Shown here piece after piece: positions 33,884-42,349 of a DNA stretch of 64,000 bases. The DNA is from Bacteroidales bacterium (GTDB lineage Bacteria > Bacteroidota > Bacteroidia > Bacteroidales > F082). Under the pieces are notes generated by a model, which saw nothing but the letters and a program-made list of their open reading frames with translations, searched no databases and had not been told where the DNA came from. The position numbers and the translations under genes were made by a program. Position 1 is the first letter of the stretch. Each line of letters starts with the position of its first letter. The stretch spans positions 1-64,000 of the forward strand of contig JAFYJV010000022.1 of assembly GCA_017537965.1 (NCBI GenBank), read 5' to 3'.

Positions 33884-33914
33884 TAACCATAATGGAATTT
33901 TAAAACTGTTTGTT

Positions 33915-36515
33915 ATGAAAATCAATCGTTTACGTTTTTTATCGACATTTGTTATGTCTGTTGTGTTCACTGCTTTGACGGCACAGAACATCCCAATCAA
34001 TCTGAATAATGGTTGGAACTGGATAGGATACCCTCAATCCTCTAAGATGAGCCTCAGCGAGGCGATGGGGTCCTTCACTCCTGCTGAGGGCGACGTGATC
34101 AAGTCGCAGACGTCGTATTCCACTTATCAAGGTGGCACATGGCGTGGAAGTCTCCAAGAATTAGTTCCAGGTATGGGTTATGTGTATCTGTCCAAGTCGG
34201 GCCAGAGTAGGTCCTTCGTCTTCGGCGGAGCCGCAAACGACCCTTCGGCATTGCCCAATGAGGCCTTGGACGGCGAATTCACTGTGGATGCCAACGGCAC
34301 GAAGGTGAAATTCTCTCCTGGCAACCTTCAATACCGCATCGACCCTAACCTAGAGACAGAGGTCACGATGGGCACGGCAAGGACTACCACGGGCGCCATG
34401 CCCTATTATACCTATTACAAGTATTCGCTCTGTCAGATGATCTACAAGGCAGAGGAATTGGCGGCAGCAGGCCTGGGTCCCGGCCCCATCACGAGTATCG
34501 CTTTTGAGAGCAATAGTAGCTACCATTATCTGAGAAACGGCATCACCATCTGGATATCGTCCACGACGCTGACAGAGGCACCGAGTACTTCGGTCACCAC
34601 CTCGGGAATGACGCAGGTGTTCTCGGGCTCCCTGATCCAGCAGGACGGCTGGACCCAGATTCATTTCAGTACCCCTTTCACTTGGAATGGCGAGAGCAAC
34701 TTGATGGTGACCGTGGTGATGAACCACGGGAGCTTCAACCAGTCAACAAATTGGCGGTGCAGTTCCCTTGACTTCACCTGCTGCAACTACAAGTATCGTG
34801 ACAGCGATGCCTACGATCCCAGTTCGACCACCTATAGCATGTACACCATCACCAAAAGGCCGAACACCCGCTTCAACGGCAAGGGCGGTGTGGCATGGCG
34901 CTTCGCGGAGAAGCAGTGGGACTACATCGGCGAGGGTAACGCCAATACCTCGAACACCTACACGGGCTGGATCGACCTGCTCGGTTGGGGCACGAGCGGA
35001 CACTCGCATGGAGCTAACTGCTTCCAACCCTGGAGCACCAGCTCGACCAATGCCGACTACTACGCCTATGGCGGCGCAAGTTACAACCTTTACGACCAGA
35101 TCGGCGAGGCCGACTGGGGTTGCAACGCCATCAGCAACGGCGGCGACAAGCCCAACCAGTGGCGCACGCTGACCAAGAATGAATGGGTGTATCTCCTGAA
35201 CACCCGCACGACGTCCTCAGGCAAGCGCTACGCCAAGGCGCAGGTGGACGGGGTGAACGGCCTCATTCTGCTGCCTGATGGCTGGATGACCTCTTATTAT
35301 ACGCTCAACAACACCAATAATAGTACCGCTGCATTTACCACCAATACCATTACATCCGATCAGTGGCAAACTTTGGAGCAGTATGGTGCGGTCTTCCTGC
35401 CGGCTGCGGGATACAGGGACGAGAATACATACAATGACAATGGTGGCAGTGGCTATTATTGGTCGGCATCATGCAATGGCAGCGGAGTTACATATAGCAT
35501 TGGAATAACCAATTCTAACCTTAAAATACCTTACAATGACATGCCTGCATACGGCAACTCCATCCGCTTGGTCTGCCAGACCAACCCGCGCATCCGCACG
35601 ATGGGCGCTACGGGTGTGACCAGCACCAGGGCCTCGGTAAGCGCGATGGTGGAATGCTCAGGCAGCGCGACGGTGGGCGCACGCGGCCTGTGTTGGAACA
35701 CCACGGGCGCGCCCACGGTGAGCGACAACCAAGTGGCCTCCGGCACGGGCGTGGGTAGTTTCGCGGTGCAGTTGACGGGCCTGAGTGCAGGAACCACCTA
35801 TTATGTGCGGGCCTACGCCGTTATTGGAAGCACTACCCGCTATGGCAACGTGCTGACCTTCACCACGCCCGACGACGGCAGCAATGGCCATGCATACGTT
35901 GACCTAGGCTTGCCGAGTGGCCTGCTGTGGGCCACCTGCAACATAGGTACTACCAGCCCCGAAGGCTATGGCAACTATTACGCCTGGGGCGAGACCACGA
36001 CCAAGAGTGATTACAGTTGGAGCACCTACCAATACTGCAATTATGATGAAAACGGTTATGACATTTTCACCAAGTATTGCACATCTTCAGAATACGGCTA
36101 TAATGGCTTTGTTGACAACCTGGCCACCTTGTTGCCTGAGGACGACGCGGCCACGGCCAACTGGGGCGGCAACTGGCGCATGCCCACCAAGGCGGAGTGG
36201 GAGGAATTGGTTGACAATACGACCGTCACTTGGACTACCCAAAACGGCGTGAACGGATATTTGTTCACCGCCACTAACGGCAGCAGTCTTTTCCTGCCTG
36301 CCGCTGGCTACCGCACCGATAGCGATCTCATGTTCGCAGGCAGAGAATGCGTTTACGAGTCGAGTTCGCTTTACACCGACTACTTGGGTTCTATCTATGA
36401 TGGCACCCCGTACGGTGTGTGGATTCTCTACATTGACCATGAATATGGCTATTTCGGCGTAACCCAAATGGGCCGCGTCCCTGGCCTCTCTGTCCGACCT
36501 GTGCTTTCGCGTTAG
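33915..36515 (+). CDS. Secreted multidomain FISUMP surface protein
   Basis: 866-aa exported protein of unknown ligand. Signal peptide 1-23 (ending LTAQN), then a short beta domain (about 25-105, NGWNWIGYP), and a first FISUMP-type domain that begins FSPGNLQYR (about 135) and resumes at WRFAEKQWDYIGEG (about 328). Between these halves a 185-residue module is inserted (YSLCQMIYKAEEL, TSIAFES, SNLMVTVVMNH). A fibronectin-like domain (about 555-655, TGLSAGTTYYVRAYAV) and a second FISUMP domain (about 658-866, VDLGLPSGLLWATCN to SVRPVLSR) follow. No T9SS tail. Strong own promoter and terminator. Confidence 0.82.
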   Translation: MKINRLRFLSTFVMSVVFTALTAQNIPINLNNGWNWIGYPQSSKMSLSEAMGSFTPAEGDVIKSQTSYSTYQGGTWRGSLQELVPGMGYVYLSKSGQSRSFVFGGAANDPSALPNEALDGEFTVDANGTKVKFSPGNLQYRIDPNLETEVTMGTARTTTGAMPYYTYYKYSLCQMIYKAEELAAAGLGPGPITSIAFESNSSYHYLRNGITIWISSTTLTEAPSTSVTTSGMTQVFSGSLIQQDGWTQIHFSTPFTWNGESNLMVTVVMNHGSFNQSTNWRCSSLDFTCCNYKYRDSDAYDPSSTTYSMYTITKRPNTRFNGKGGVAWRFAEKQWDYIGEGNANTSNTYTGWIDLLGWGTSGHSHGANCFQPWSTSSTNADYYAYGGASYNLYDQIGEADWGCNAISNGGDKPNQWRTLTKNEWVYLLNTRTTSSGKRYAKAQVDGVNGLILLPDGWMTSYYTLNNTNNSTAAFTTNTITSDQWQTLEQYGAVFLPAAGYRDENTYNDNGGSGYYWSASCNGSGVTYSIGITNSNLKIPYNDMPAYGNSIRLVCQTNPRIRTMGATGVTSTRASVSAMVECSGSATVGARGLCWNTTGAPTVSDNQVASGTGVGSFAVQLTGLSAGTTYYVRAYAVIGSTTRYGNVLTFTTPDDGSNGHAYVDLGLPSGLLWATCNIGTTSPEGYGNYYAWGETTTKSDYSWSTYQYCNYDENGYDIFTKYCTSSEYGYNGFVDNLATLLPEDDAATANWGGNWRMPTKAEWEELVDNTTVTWTTQNGVNGYLFTATNGSSLFLPAAGYRTDSDLMFAGRECVYESSSLYTDYLGSIYDGTPYGVWILYIDHEYGYFGVTQMGRVPGLSVRPVLSR

Positions 36516-36546
36516 AATTAGGTTTGTTTGCGGCTCCAATGATCTG

Positions 36547-36586
36547 AACGCAGGGACGTCATTGCATGGCGTCCCTGCGTTTATTT
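36547..36586 (+). terminator. Terminator after the FISUMP gene, with GACGTCAT/ATGGCGTC core
   Basis: A 16-bp stem (one G-T pair) around a TGC loop, arms AACGCAGGGACGTCAT and ATGGCGTCCCTGCGTT, followed by TATTTT. Its core closely matches the terminator at 47109-47143, as if both came from one dispersed hairpin. Confidence 0.85.
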
Positions 36587-36671
36587 TGGATCAATCATCT
36601 TTGTTTATATTATTTTCATGGAAATTTAAAAATAAATTCTATTTTTCTTGCATGGTGTAAAAATATTTCCA

Positions 36672-36679
36672 TATCTTTG
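36672..36679 (+). promoter_or_regulatory. -7 box TATCTTTG for the Rpn-family gene
   Basis: TATCTTTG ends 19 nt before the ATG at 36699. Confidence 0.6.
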
Positions 36680-36698
36680 CTGAAAATATAAATCAACT

Positions 36699-37724
36699 AT
36701 GGAACATTACATTAACCCCTTTGTAGATTACGGCTTCAAAAAACTGTTCGGCACCGAGGAGAACAAGGACCTCCTCATCAGCTTCCTCAACGCCCTCATC
36801 GGCGGCGATGACCCCATCAAGGACCTTACCTACAAGAACGTGGAACGCCTTGGCGATTTCGTGGGCACCCGCACCAACTATTTCGACGTGTATTGTACCA
36901 CCTCCACTGGTGAGGAGTTCATCGTGGAGATGCAGAACACCTGGCAGCCGTTCTTCAAGGACCGGACGATCTATTACGCAGCCAAGCCCATCCACGATCA
37001 GGGGAAAAAGGGCCTTCAGGAAGCGGAAGCCGACCTGGACGAAGAAAACAAGGAAGCCGAAGGCCAAGGCGAGGAGAAGCGACGGAACAAGAAATGGGAC
37101 TATGAGCTGAAAAACGTGTATGTGGTGGCGATGATGAACTTCAAGCTGCCGGACAAGGAATATGCGGAGGACTCGTTCCTTCACAAGATCCAGCTCATGG
37201 ACGTGGAAGACTTCCATGTGTTCTATGAGAAGCTGACGCTATATTACGTGGAATTGCCCAAGATCGACCGCGTGAAACTGGATCTCGAAACGCCGTTGGG
37301 ACGTTGGTTCCATGCGCTGAACAGCCTATACTACTATGATCGGAAACCGAAGAATCTAAACGATGCGGTGTTCGACAAGCTGTTCCGTCAGGCCGAGTTG
37401 GCGGCGATGACCCCCGACGAGGGATTGGCTTACGAACGGAGCATGAAGGTGTATCTGGACACGTTCAACCAGATCGAAGGTGGGCGCATCCTCGGCCATC
37501 GGGAAGGCCTCGCCGAGGGGGAGCGGCGTGGCCTTGCGAAAGGCAAGGAACTTGGCCTCATCGAAGGGGAGAAGAAAGCCATGTTGGAAACGGCCAGGAA
37601 GATGCTTTCAAAGGGGATGAGCAAGGAAGTCATCGTTGAGATGACTGGCGTGCAGATAGAAGATCTTGATGAGATCAATGCCCCGACAACGCCTTGGTCC
37701 ACTCGGGATGCCCCAGCTTCTTGA
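36699..37724 (+). CDS. Rpn-family PD-(D/E)XK nuclease/putative transposase-like protein
   Basis: 341-aa member of the PD-(D/E)XK (Rpn/PDDEXK_2) family often labelled transposase. The nuclease core is seen in INPFVDYGFKKLFGTEENKDLL and in the TNYFDVYCTTSTGEEFIVEMQ stretch (Asp, Glu and Gln of the motif, residues about 67-87). A strongly acidic insert (about 112-136, EAEADLDEENKEAEGQGEEK) and a C-terminal Gly-Glu repeat helix (GREGLAEGERRGLAKGKELG type) follow. No inverted repeats flank it. Its 3' end overlaps ygiQ tail to tail by 50 bp. It could also be a recombination-promoting nuclease. Confidence 0.82.
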   Translation: MEHYINPFVDYGFKKLFGTEENKDLLISFLNALIGGDDPIKDLTYKNVERLGDFVGTRTNYFDVYCTTSTGEEFIVEMQNTWQPFFKDRTIYYAAKPIHDQGKKGLQEAEADLDEENKEAEGQGEEKRRNKKWDYELKNVYVVAMMNFKLPDKEYAEDSFLHKIQLMDVEDFHVFYEKLTLYYVELPKIDRVKLDLETPLGRWFHALNSLYYYDRKPKNLNDAVFDKLFRQAELAAMTPDEGLAYERSMKVYLDTFNQIEGGRILGHREGLAEGERRGLAKGKELGLIEGEKKAMLETARKMLSKGMSKEVIVEMTGVQIEDLDEINAPTTPWSTRDAPAS

Positions 37725-39498
37725 GCATCGACCGCACCCACTCGCGGTTCTCGGGCTTGTACCAGAAGAAAAACCGCTGTTGGGCGAGTTTCTCCTCCTT
37801 GGTCTTCGCGCAAAACACGGGCTCCAAAGTATAAGGGTTGTAGCCTGAATAATAGATCTCCGTTGCCAAGGTCATGGGGGTGGGGGTGAAGTCCTGCACC
37901 TGCTCCAGACGATAGCCCAAGGCTTTGGTCTTCACTGCCAAATCGGCCATGTCTTCCAGATAGCAGTCGGGATGGGAGGAGATGAAATAGGGGATGAGCT
38001 GCTGGTTGAGGTGCTCCTTCTCGTTAATGGCATCGAACTTCTTCTTCAGCTTGACGAATAGGTCGAACTTGGGCTTGCGCATCAGCTTCAACACAGCGTC
38101 GCTGGTGTGCTCGGGCGCCACCTTCAACCGTCCGCTGACATGTCGTTTCACCAATTGCTCGAAGTATTCATCGTAGCCCATGGCCTTGTTTTCCTCGGGG
38201 GTGCAGTCGTGCAGGAACAGGTCGTAGCGGATGCCCGATCCCACGGTGGCTTTTTTCACCTTGGGATGCTGATCCACCTCCTTGTATATCTCGATCAAAG
38301 GATGATGGTCGGTGTTGAGGTTCTTGCATACGGTAGGCTGTAGGCAGGTGGGACGGACGCATTTTTCACATAGCTTTTCGTCCTTGCCTTTCATCCGATA
38401 CATGTTGGCTGAGGGACCGCCGAGGTCGCTGATGTAACCTTTGAAGTCCTCCATCTGGGTTACTTTCTCCACCTCCTTCATGATGGATTCCTTGCTACGT
38501 GAAGCCACGAACTTGCCTTGATGCGCCGAGATGGTGCAGAAGGCGCAGCCGCCAAAACAGCCCCGATGCAGGTTGATGCTGTGCTTGATCATCTCGTAGG
38601 CGGGGATGGCACCACGCTTGGCGTATTTGGGGTGGGGCAACCTTGTATAGGGTAAGTCGAAAGAAGCATCGATCTGCTCCGTGGTGAAGGTGGGCAGCGG
38701 TGGGTTGATGATCACCCGTTGCCGTCCGACGTCCTGAACCAGTCGTGCAGCGTGTTTCTTGTTGGATTCCTCTTCGATATGCTTGAAGTTGGATGCGTAT
38801 TTCTTCTTGTCTTTCAGACAGACTTCATGCGAGACGAGCTCAATGGTCTCACCGTCGAAAGCAGGCAAGGGTTGACTTTTGTCTTGAAGGAAAAAGGTCT
38901 GCTGGATGTCGGTCAGCTCGTTGACCTTACGGCCTCGCTGGAGGGCTTGGGCTATCTCTACCATGGTGTATTCGCCCATTCCGTAAACGCCGATGTCGGC
39001 CTTGGAATCCACCAAGATGCTGGGCTTTAGGCAATCGTCCCAATAGTCGTATTGCGTCACCCTTCTCAAAGAGGCTTCGATGCCGCCAATGACAACGGGC
39101 ACGTCCGGATAAAGCTTTTTCAGAATGTTGCTATAGACCACGCTGGCCCGATCGGGACGGAAGCCGGCCTCGCCGCCTGGGGTGTAGGCGTCGTTGCTTC
39201 GCAGTCGCTTGTTGGCGGTGTAGTGGTTCACCATCGAGTCCATGCAGCCGGCCGAAACTCCGAAATAGATTTTCGGTTTCCCGAACTTCTTGAAATCCCT
39301 CAGGTCGTCTCTCCAGTTGGGTTGGGGAATCAACGCCACCCGGAATCCGGCATGTTCCAACATCCTTCCGATGACCGCCGCTCCGAACGCCGGGTGATCG
39401 ACGTATGCGTCGCCCGTGACGAAGACAATATCGACTTCGTCCCACCCGCGCAGGTCGGTCTCTTTCTTGGTGATCGGTAGCCAGTCAAGGAGTGTCAT
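37675..39498 (-). CDS. ygiQ: YgiQ-family radical SAM protein
   Basis: Radical SAM enzyme of unassigned reaction. N-terminal B12-binding-like region (VFVTGDAYVDHPAFGAAVIG), then the cluster motif HRGCFGGCAFC (CX3CX2C, residues about 315-325), then the TIM-barrel part. The 607-aa length is shorter than the E. coli protein but common in Bacteroidetes. It lies 36 nt downstream of higA on the same strand with its own TAAATTTG box at 39517-39524. Confidence 0.88.
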   Translation of the reverse strand: MTLLDWLPITKKETDLRGWDEVDIVFVTGDAYVDHPAFGAAVIGRMLEHAGFRVALIPQPNWRDDLRDFKKFGKPKIYFGVSAGCMDSMVNHYTANKRLRSNDAYTPGGEAGFRPDRASVVYSNILKKLYPDVPVVIGGIEASLRRVTQYDYWDDCLKPSILVDSKADIGVYGMGEYTMVEIAQALQRGRKVNELTDIQQTFFLQDKSQPLPAFDGETIELVSHEVCLKDKKKYASNFKHIEEESNKKHAARLVQDVGRQRVIINPPLPTFTTEQIDASFDLPYTRLPHPKYAKRGAIPAYEMIKHSINLHRGCFGGCAFCTISAHQGKFVASRSKESIMKEVEKVTQMEDFKGYISDLGGPSANMYRMKGKDEKLCEKCVRPTCLQPTVCKNLNTDHHPLIEIYKEVDQHPKVKKATVGSGIRYDLFLHDCTPEENKAMGYDEYFEQLVKRHVSGRLKVAPEHTSDAVLKLMRKPKFDLFVKLKKKFDAINEKEHLNQQLIPYFISSHPDCYLEDMADLAVKTKALGYRLEQVQDFTPTPMTLATEIYYSGYNPYTLEPVFCAKTKEEKLAQQRFFFWYKPENREWVRSMLKKLGHPEWTKALSGH

Positions 39499-39516
39499 CG
39501 GTCGTTATTATTGGCG

Positions 39517-39524
39517 CAAATTTA
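39517..39524 (-). promoter_or_regulatory. -7 box TAAATTTG for ygiQ
   Basis: Minus-strand TAAATTTG in the short gap between higA and ygiQ, 18 nt from the ygiQ ATG. Confidence 0.5.
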
Positions 39525-39534
39525 GTAAAATTGT

Positions 39535-39897
39535 TTATGCTCCTAGCATCGCTGCGGGTGTAATCCCTAATGTTCTGCAAAGCAACCGCGCGATTTTCAA
39601 TGTGGGTTCCGCTCTGCCGCTTACATAATCATTAATTCTTGACGGACTCACCCCAATTAGGGTGGCGAGTTGTTTTTGGCTCATTTCCTTTTCCTCGAGC
39701 GACAATTCGATCAATTCAGCCACGGTTGGCTTTTCAATGGGATAATGCTCCTTCTCGTATGCGATGACGATGTCCGACATCAAGGTCAATTCAACGGCAT
39801 TGCGATCATTGGAGGGAGTGTCATCATTCACCAAGGGCAGCAGCTCCTCAATCCTTGCGAGTGCGAACTCATATTGTTCTTTTGTGATCTGGTTCAT
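39535..39897 (-). CDS. higA: HigA-like antitoxin, Xre-type
   Basis: 120-aa antitoxin and autorepressor. The N-terminal half is the toxin-neutralising part. The C-terminal half is a helix-turn-helix (MSQKQLATLIGVSPSRINDYVSGRAEPTLKIARLL, residues about 73-107). It follows the toxin gene by 12 nt, the toxin-first order typical of HigBA. Confidence 0.88.
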   Translation of the reverse strand: MNQITKEQYEFALARIEELLPLVNDDTPSNDRNAVELTLMSDIVIAYEKEHYPIEKPTVAELIELSLEEKEMSQKQLATLIGVSPSRINDYVSGRAEPTLKIARLLCRTLGITPAAMLGA

Positions 39898-39909
39898 AGT
39901 AATCTCGAT

Positions 39910-40209
39910 TTATATTGTTTTAACATCTATTTTCTCGTATTCGCTATGCGTTCCCACAAAGCGGATAAAAACATGGCTGATGGTGAATTTCACTACCACT
40001 ACGAGACGGTATTTGTTCCCTTTGATGTTGAACACATAGCGTTGGTTGCCCACATGGTCGGTTGTGGGGAAGTCCACTTTAATGTCCGATAGGTTCTTCC
40101 ATTCTGCTTGTTCCGCAATGTCATACCATCGTTCTAGGGCCACTTTTGAGTCTCCATGTCCTTCTTTTTCGTAAAACTCAACCAGTTTTCGATGCGATAC
40201 GATTCTCAT
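39910..40209 (-). CDS. higB: HigB-like toxin (RelE superfamily mRNA interferase)
   Basis: 99-aa ribosome-dependent mRNA-cleaving toxin. Sequence features of the HigB family: N-terminal MRIVSHRKLVEFY, WKNLSDIKVDFPTTDHV and RYVFNIKGNKYRLVVVVKF, ending FVGTHSEYEKID. I start at 40209, not 40227, because the promoter box overlaps the upstream ATG. Confidence 0.9.
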   Translation of the reverse strand: MRIVSHRKLVEFYEKEGHGDSKVALERWYDIAEQAEWKNLSDIKVDFPTTDHVGNQRYVFNIKGNKYRLVVVVKFTISHVFIRFVGTHSEYEKIDVKTI

Positions 40210-40216
40210 AACGCTG

Positions 40217-40224
40217 CAAAGGTA
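40217..40224 (-). promoter_or_regulatory. -7 box TACCTTTG for higBA
   Basis: Minus-strand TACCTTTG ends 7 nt before the higB ATG at 40209, so the mRNA would have almost no leader. HigA would be expected to bind near here. Confidence 0.55.
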
Positions 40225-40370
40225 CAAATAATTTTGAAAAACAATATAAATTCGATAAAAAATTTTGATTTTCGGTAGTTTTATGTTTCCATCTTGCGCT
40301 CGCTCTTGAAGAATTCTCTTAACGTTATGGCTGCTTTTTTCCGGGTTTTCCTTGCGATTTAGTTTTTTTA

Positions 40371-40378
40371 TACCTTTG
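40371..40378 (+). promoter_or_regulatory. -7 box TACCTTTG before the decayed FISUMP gene
   Basis: TACCTTTG with TTG at about 40352 as -33 element. The promoter of the pseudogene is therefore still intact. Confidence 0.5.
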
Positions 40379-40448
40379 CTCTATCTTATGCCTAAATCCC
40401 TTCGAGATTGTGTGGGCGAAAACCTTTAAAGAGTTTAATTGTTTTATC

Positions 40449-40929
40449 ATGAAGAGAATCATTCATCTGTTCGTATTGACCGTCCTGCTAATAATGGGAG
40501 GCCAGACCTTTGCCCAAAACAAACATGAATATGTTGATCTCGGCCTGCCGAGTGGAACCCTATGGGCCACCTGCAACGTGGGTGCTACTTCCCCTGAAGA
40601 CTATGGTGATTACTATGCTTGGGGCGAGACCAGCACGAAAGATACCTACTACTGGACCAATTACAAGTACGCCAACGGCGCCCACAATAAGCTGACGAAG
40701 TACTTTCACCTCGAAGAAGAACGGCCAGAATCTCTTCTTGCCCGCCGCAGGCAACCGTTGGGGTGCCGAGCTCCGCGGCGTTGGCATCGGAGTCCATTAC
40801 TGGTCGAGTTCGCTCTCTGGCGACCCGTATATGGTGTGGCTTTTCTACTCCACACCGTCCATGCGCTGTGTGGATGACAACTACCGCAACAATGGACGCT
40901 CTGTTCGTCCAGTGCGTTCCTCGCGTTAA
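40449..40929 (+). pseudogene. Decayed small FISUMP secreted protein
   Basis: A signal peptide (MKRIIHLFVLTVLLIMGG...TFAQ) and the first part of a FISUMP domain (VDLGLPSGTLWATCNVG to NKLTKY) are in one frame up to about 40704. The end of the domain (SKKNGQNLFLPAAGNRWG to RSVRPVRSSR) is in another frame from about 40707 to 40929. The middle of the domain (NLATLLPEDDAA...WRMPTKAEWEEL in the intact neighbour) is missing. An internal deletion with frameshift explains this. The original frame runs on as a meaningless Arg-rich tail to 40877. Confidence 0.8.
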
Positions 40930-40930
40930 A

Positions 40931-42349
40931 CTATCGCTCAAACCATCTCAAAACCTTCATCTTCTTTTCTCCCACTTTGCCTCCGTAGGGATGCTCCCTC
41001 AATGGGAGGTTGAAACGGGTCTTGCCTTTCAACACTGTCTGTGGATGAGTGAACTCCCTGAAGCCCCATTCGCCATGGTATGCACCCATGCCGGAATGTC
41101 CTGTGCCGTTGAAAGGAACGCCCTTCACCATCATGTGGATGCACACCTCGTTGATGCAGCCGCCACCGTATTGTTGGGTTTTCATGACGCGGTTGGCCCA
41201 CTTCATGTCCTTGGTAAACAGATACATGGCCAAAGGATGCTCGCGGTCGGCAACGGTTTCCATCAAGGCATCGACCTCCAAGTCTTTGAATGGAACGACG
41301 GGCAACAGAGGACAGAACAACTCGTGCTGCACGATATGCTCGTTGATATCTACGGGATAGATCATCGTGGGGGCATAGCGACGGGACCCCCTGTCGCCAA
41401 TGCCGCCAAACACAATACGGTCGCGGTACTCATCGGCCAACTTGACGCATTTGTCGTAAGCCCCATCGGTGATGAGCTTGGGATATTCCGGATTGTTTTC
41501 GGGATGTTCACCAATTTGAGCCACAAAGGCTTTTTTCAGCTCCTCCAGGAACGGCTCCGCCACCTCCTCAGCAACTGCAATCTGGTTGATGTTGATGCAG
41601 ATCTGTCCAGCATTGCACAGCTTGAAGAAGGCGATCTTGCGGGCAGCATCCTTCAAGTCGGCGTCTTTGCGAACCACACACCAGTTCCCGGTCTCGCCAC
41701 CGAGCTCCAATGCTACGGGAGTGAGGTTCTTGGCAGCTTCGGCCAACACATGCTTGCCAACAGAGGGTGATCCCGTGTAGAAGATCTTGTCGAAGCGCTG
41801 TGCCAAACAAAGGTCGGCTATGTCATGTCCACCATCAATCAGCGTGACGTACTCGGGCGGAAACACCTCGGCGAAAAACTTCTTGAGGGCTGCTGTGCTG
41901 GCTGCCGACTTGCTGCTCGACTTGACTACCACAGTGTTGCCTCCGGCCATGGCGGCTGCCACCACACCGATGGTGAGCAGGATGGGGAAGTTGAACGGGC
42001 TGATCACCAGTGACACGCCGTAGGGCATCTTATAGACCTTGGTGACCATGCTTGGGAAACACATCAACCCACTGAAATGCCGTTCAGGACGGGCCCAACG
42101 TCGTAGCCCTCTGATCATCTCATTGACCTCGGTGACGATAGGGCCGATGTCGCAGAGATAGGCTTCAACGCGGCTTCGCCCCAAGTCCTTGGCCAAAGCG
42201 TCTTCAAACTCGGTTTCGTGCTCCAAGACCGCTTGCTTCAGTTTCTTGAGTTGTTGGATCCTCCATTTTACGGGAAGGGTTGTTCCTGTGCGGAAAAATT
42301 TTCGTTGTGCTGACACGATGTCTCGGATTTCACTTTCGGTATAGCTCAT
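40931..42349 (-). CDS. Aldehyde dehydrogenase (class 3-like)
   Basis: NAD(P)-dependent oxidation of an aldehyde to an acid. The nucleophile Cys251 is in NAGQICIN and the general base Glu215 in VALELGGE. PFNFPILLTIG replaces the usual PWNFP. 472 aa. The ELGGETGN loop differs from the common ELGGKSP. It overlaps the iron-alcohol dehydrogenase gene by 4 nt, so the two enzymes may take an alcohol to an acid in two steps or run in reverse; substrate unknown. The C-terminal hydrophobic tail of class 3 enzymes is not seen. Confidence 0.9.
   Translation of the reverse strand: MSYTESEIRDIVSAQRKFFRTGTTLPVKWRIQQLKKLKQAVLEHETEFEDALAKDLGRSRVEAYLCDIGPIVTEVNEMIRGLRRWARPERHFSGLMCFPSMVTKVYKMPYGVSLVISPFNFPILLTIGVVAAAMAGGNTVVVKSSSKSAASTAALKKFFAEVFPPEYVTLIDGGHDIADLCLAQRFDKIFYTGSPSVGKHVLAEAAKNLTPVALELGGETGNWCVVRKDADLKDAARKIAFFKLCNAGQICININQIAVAEEVAEPFLEELKKAFVAQIGEHPENNPEYPKLITDGAYDKCVKLADEYRDRIVFGGIGDRGSRRYAPTMIYPVDINEHIVQHELFCPLLPVVPFKDLEVDALMETVADREHPLAMYLFTKDMKWANRVMKTQQYGGGCINEVCIHMMVKGVPFNGTGHSGMGAYHGEWGFREFTHPQTVLKGKTRFNLPLREHPYGGKVGEKKMKVLRWFER

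Noticed and set aside
36699-37724. Insertion sequence around the transposase-like gene
   Set aside because: No terminal inverted repeats or target duplication found near 36590-36698, and its 3' end overlaps ygiQ. Rpn-family proteins are usually stand-alone.
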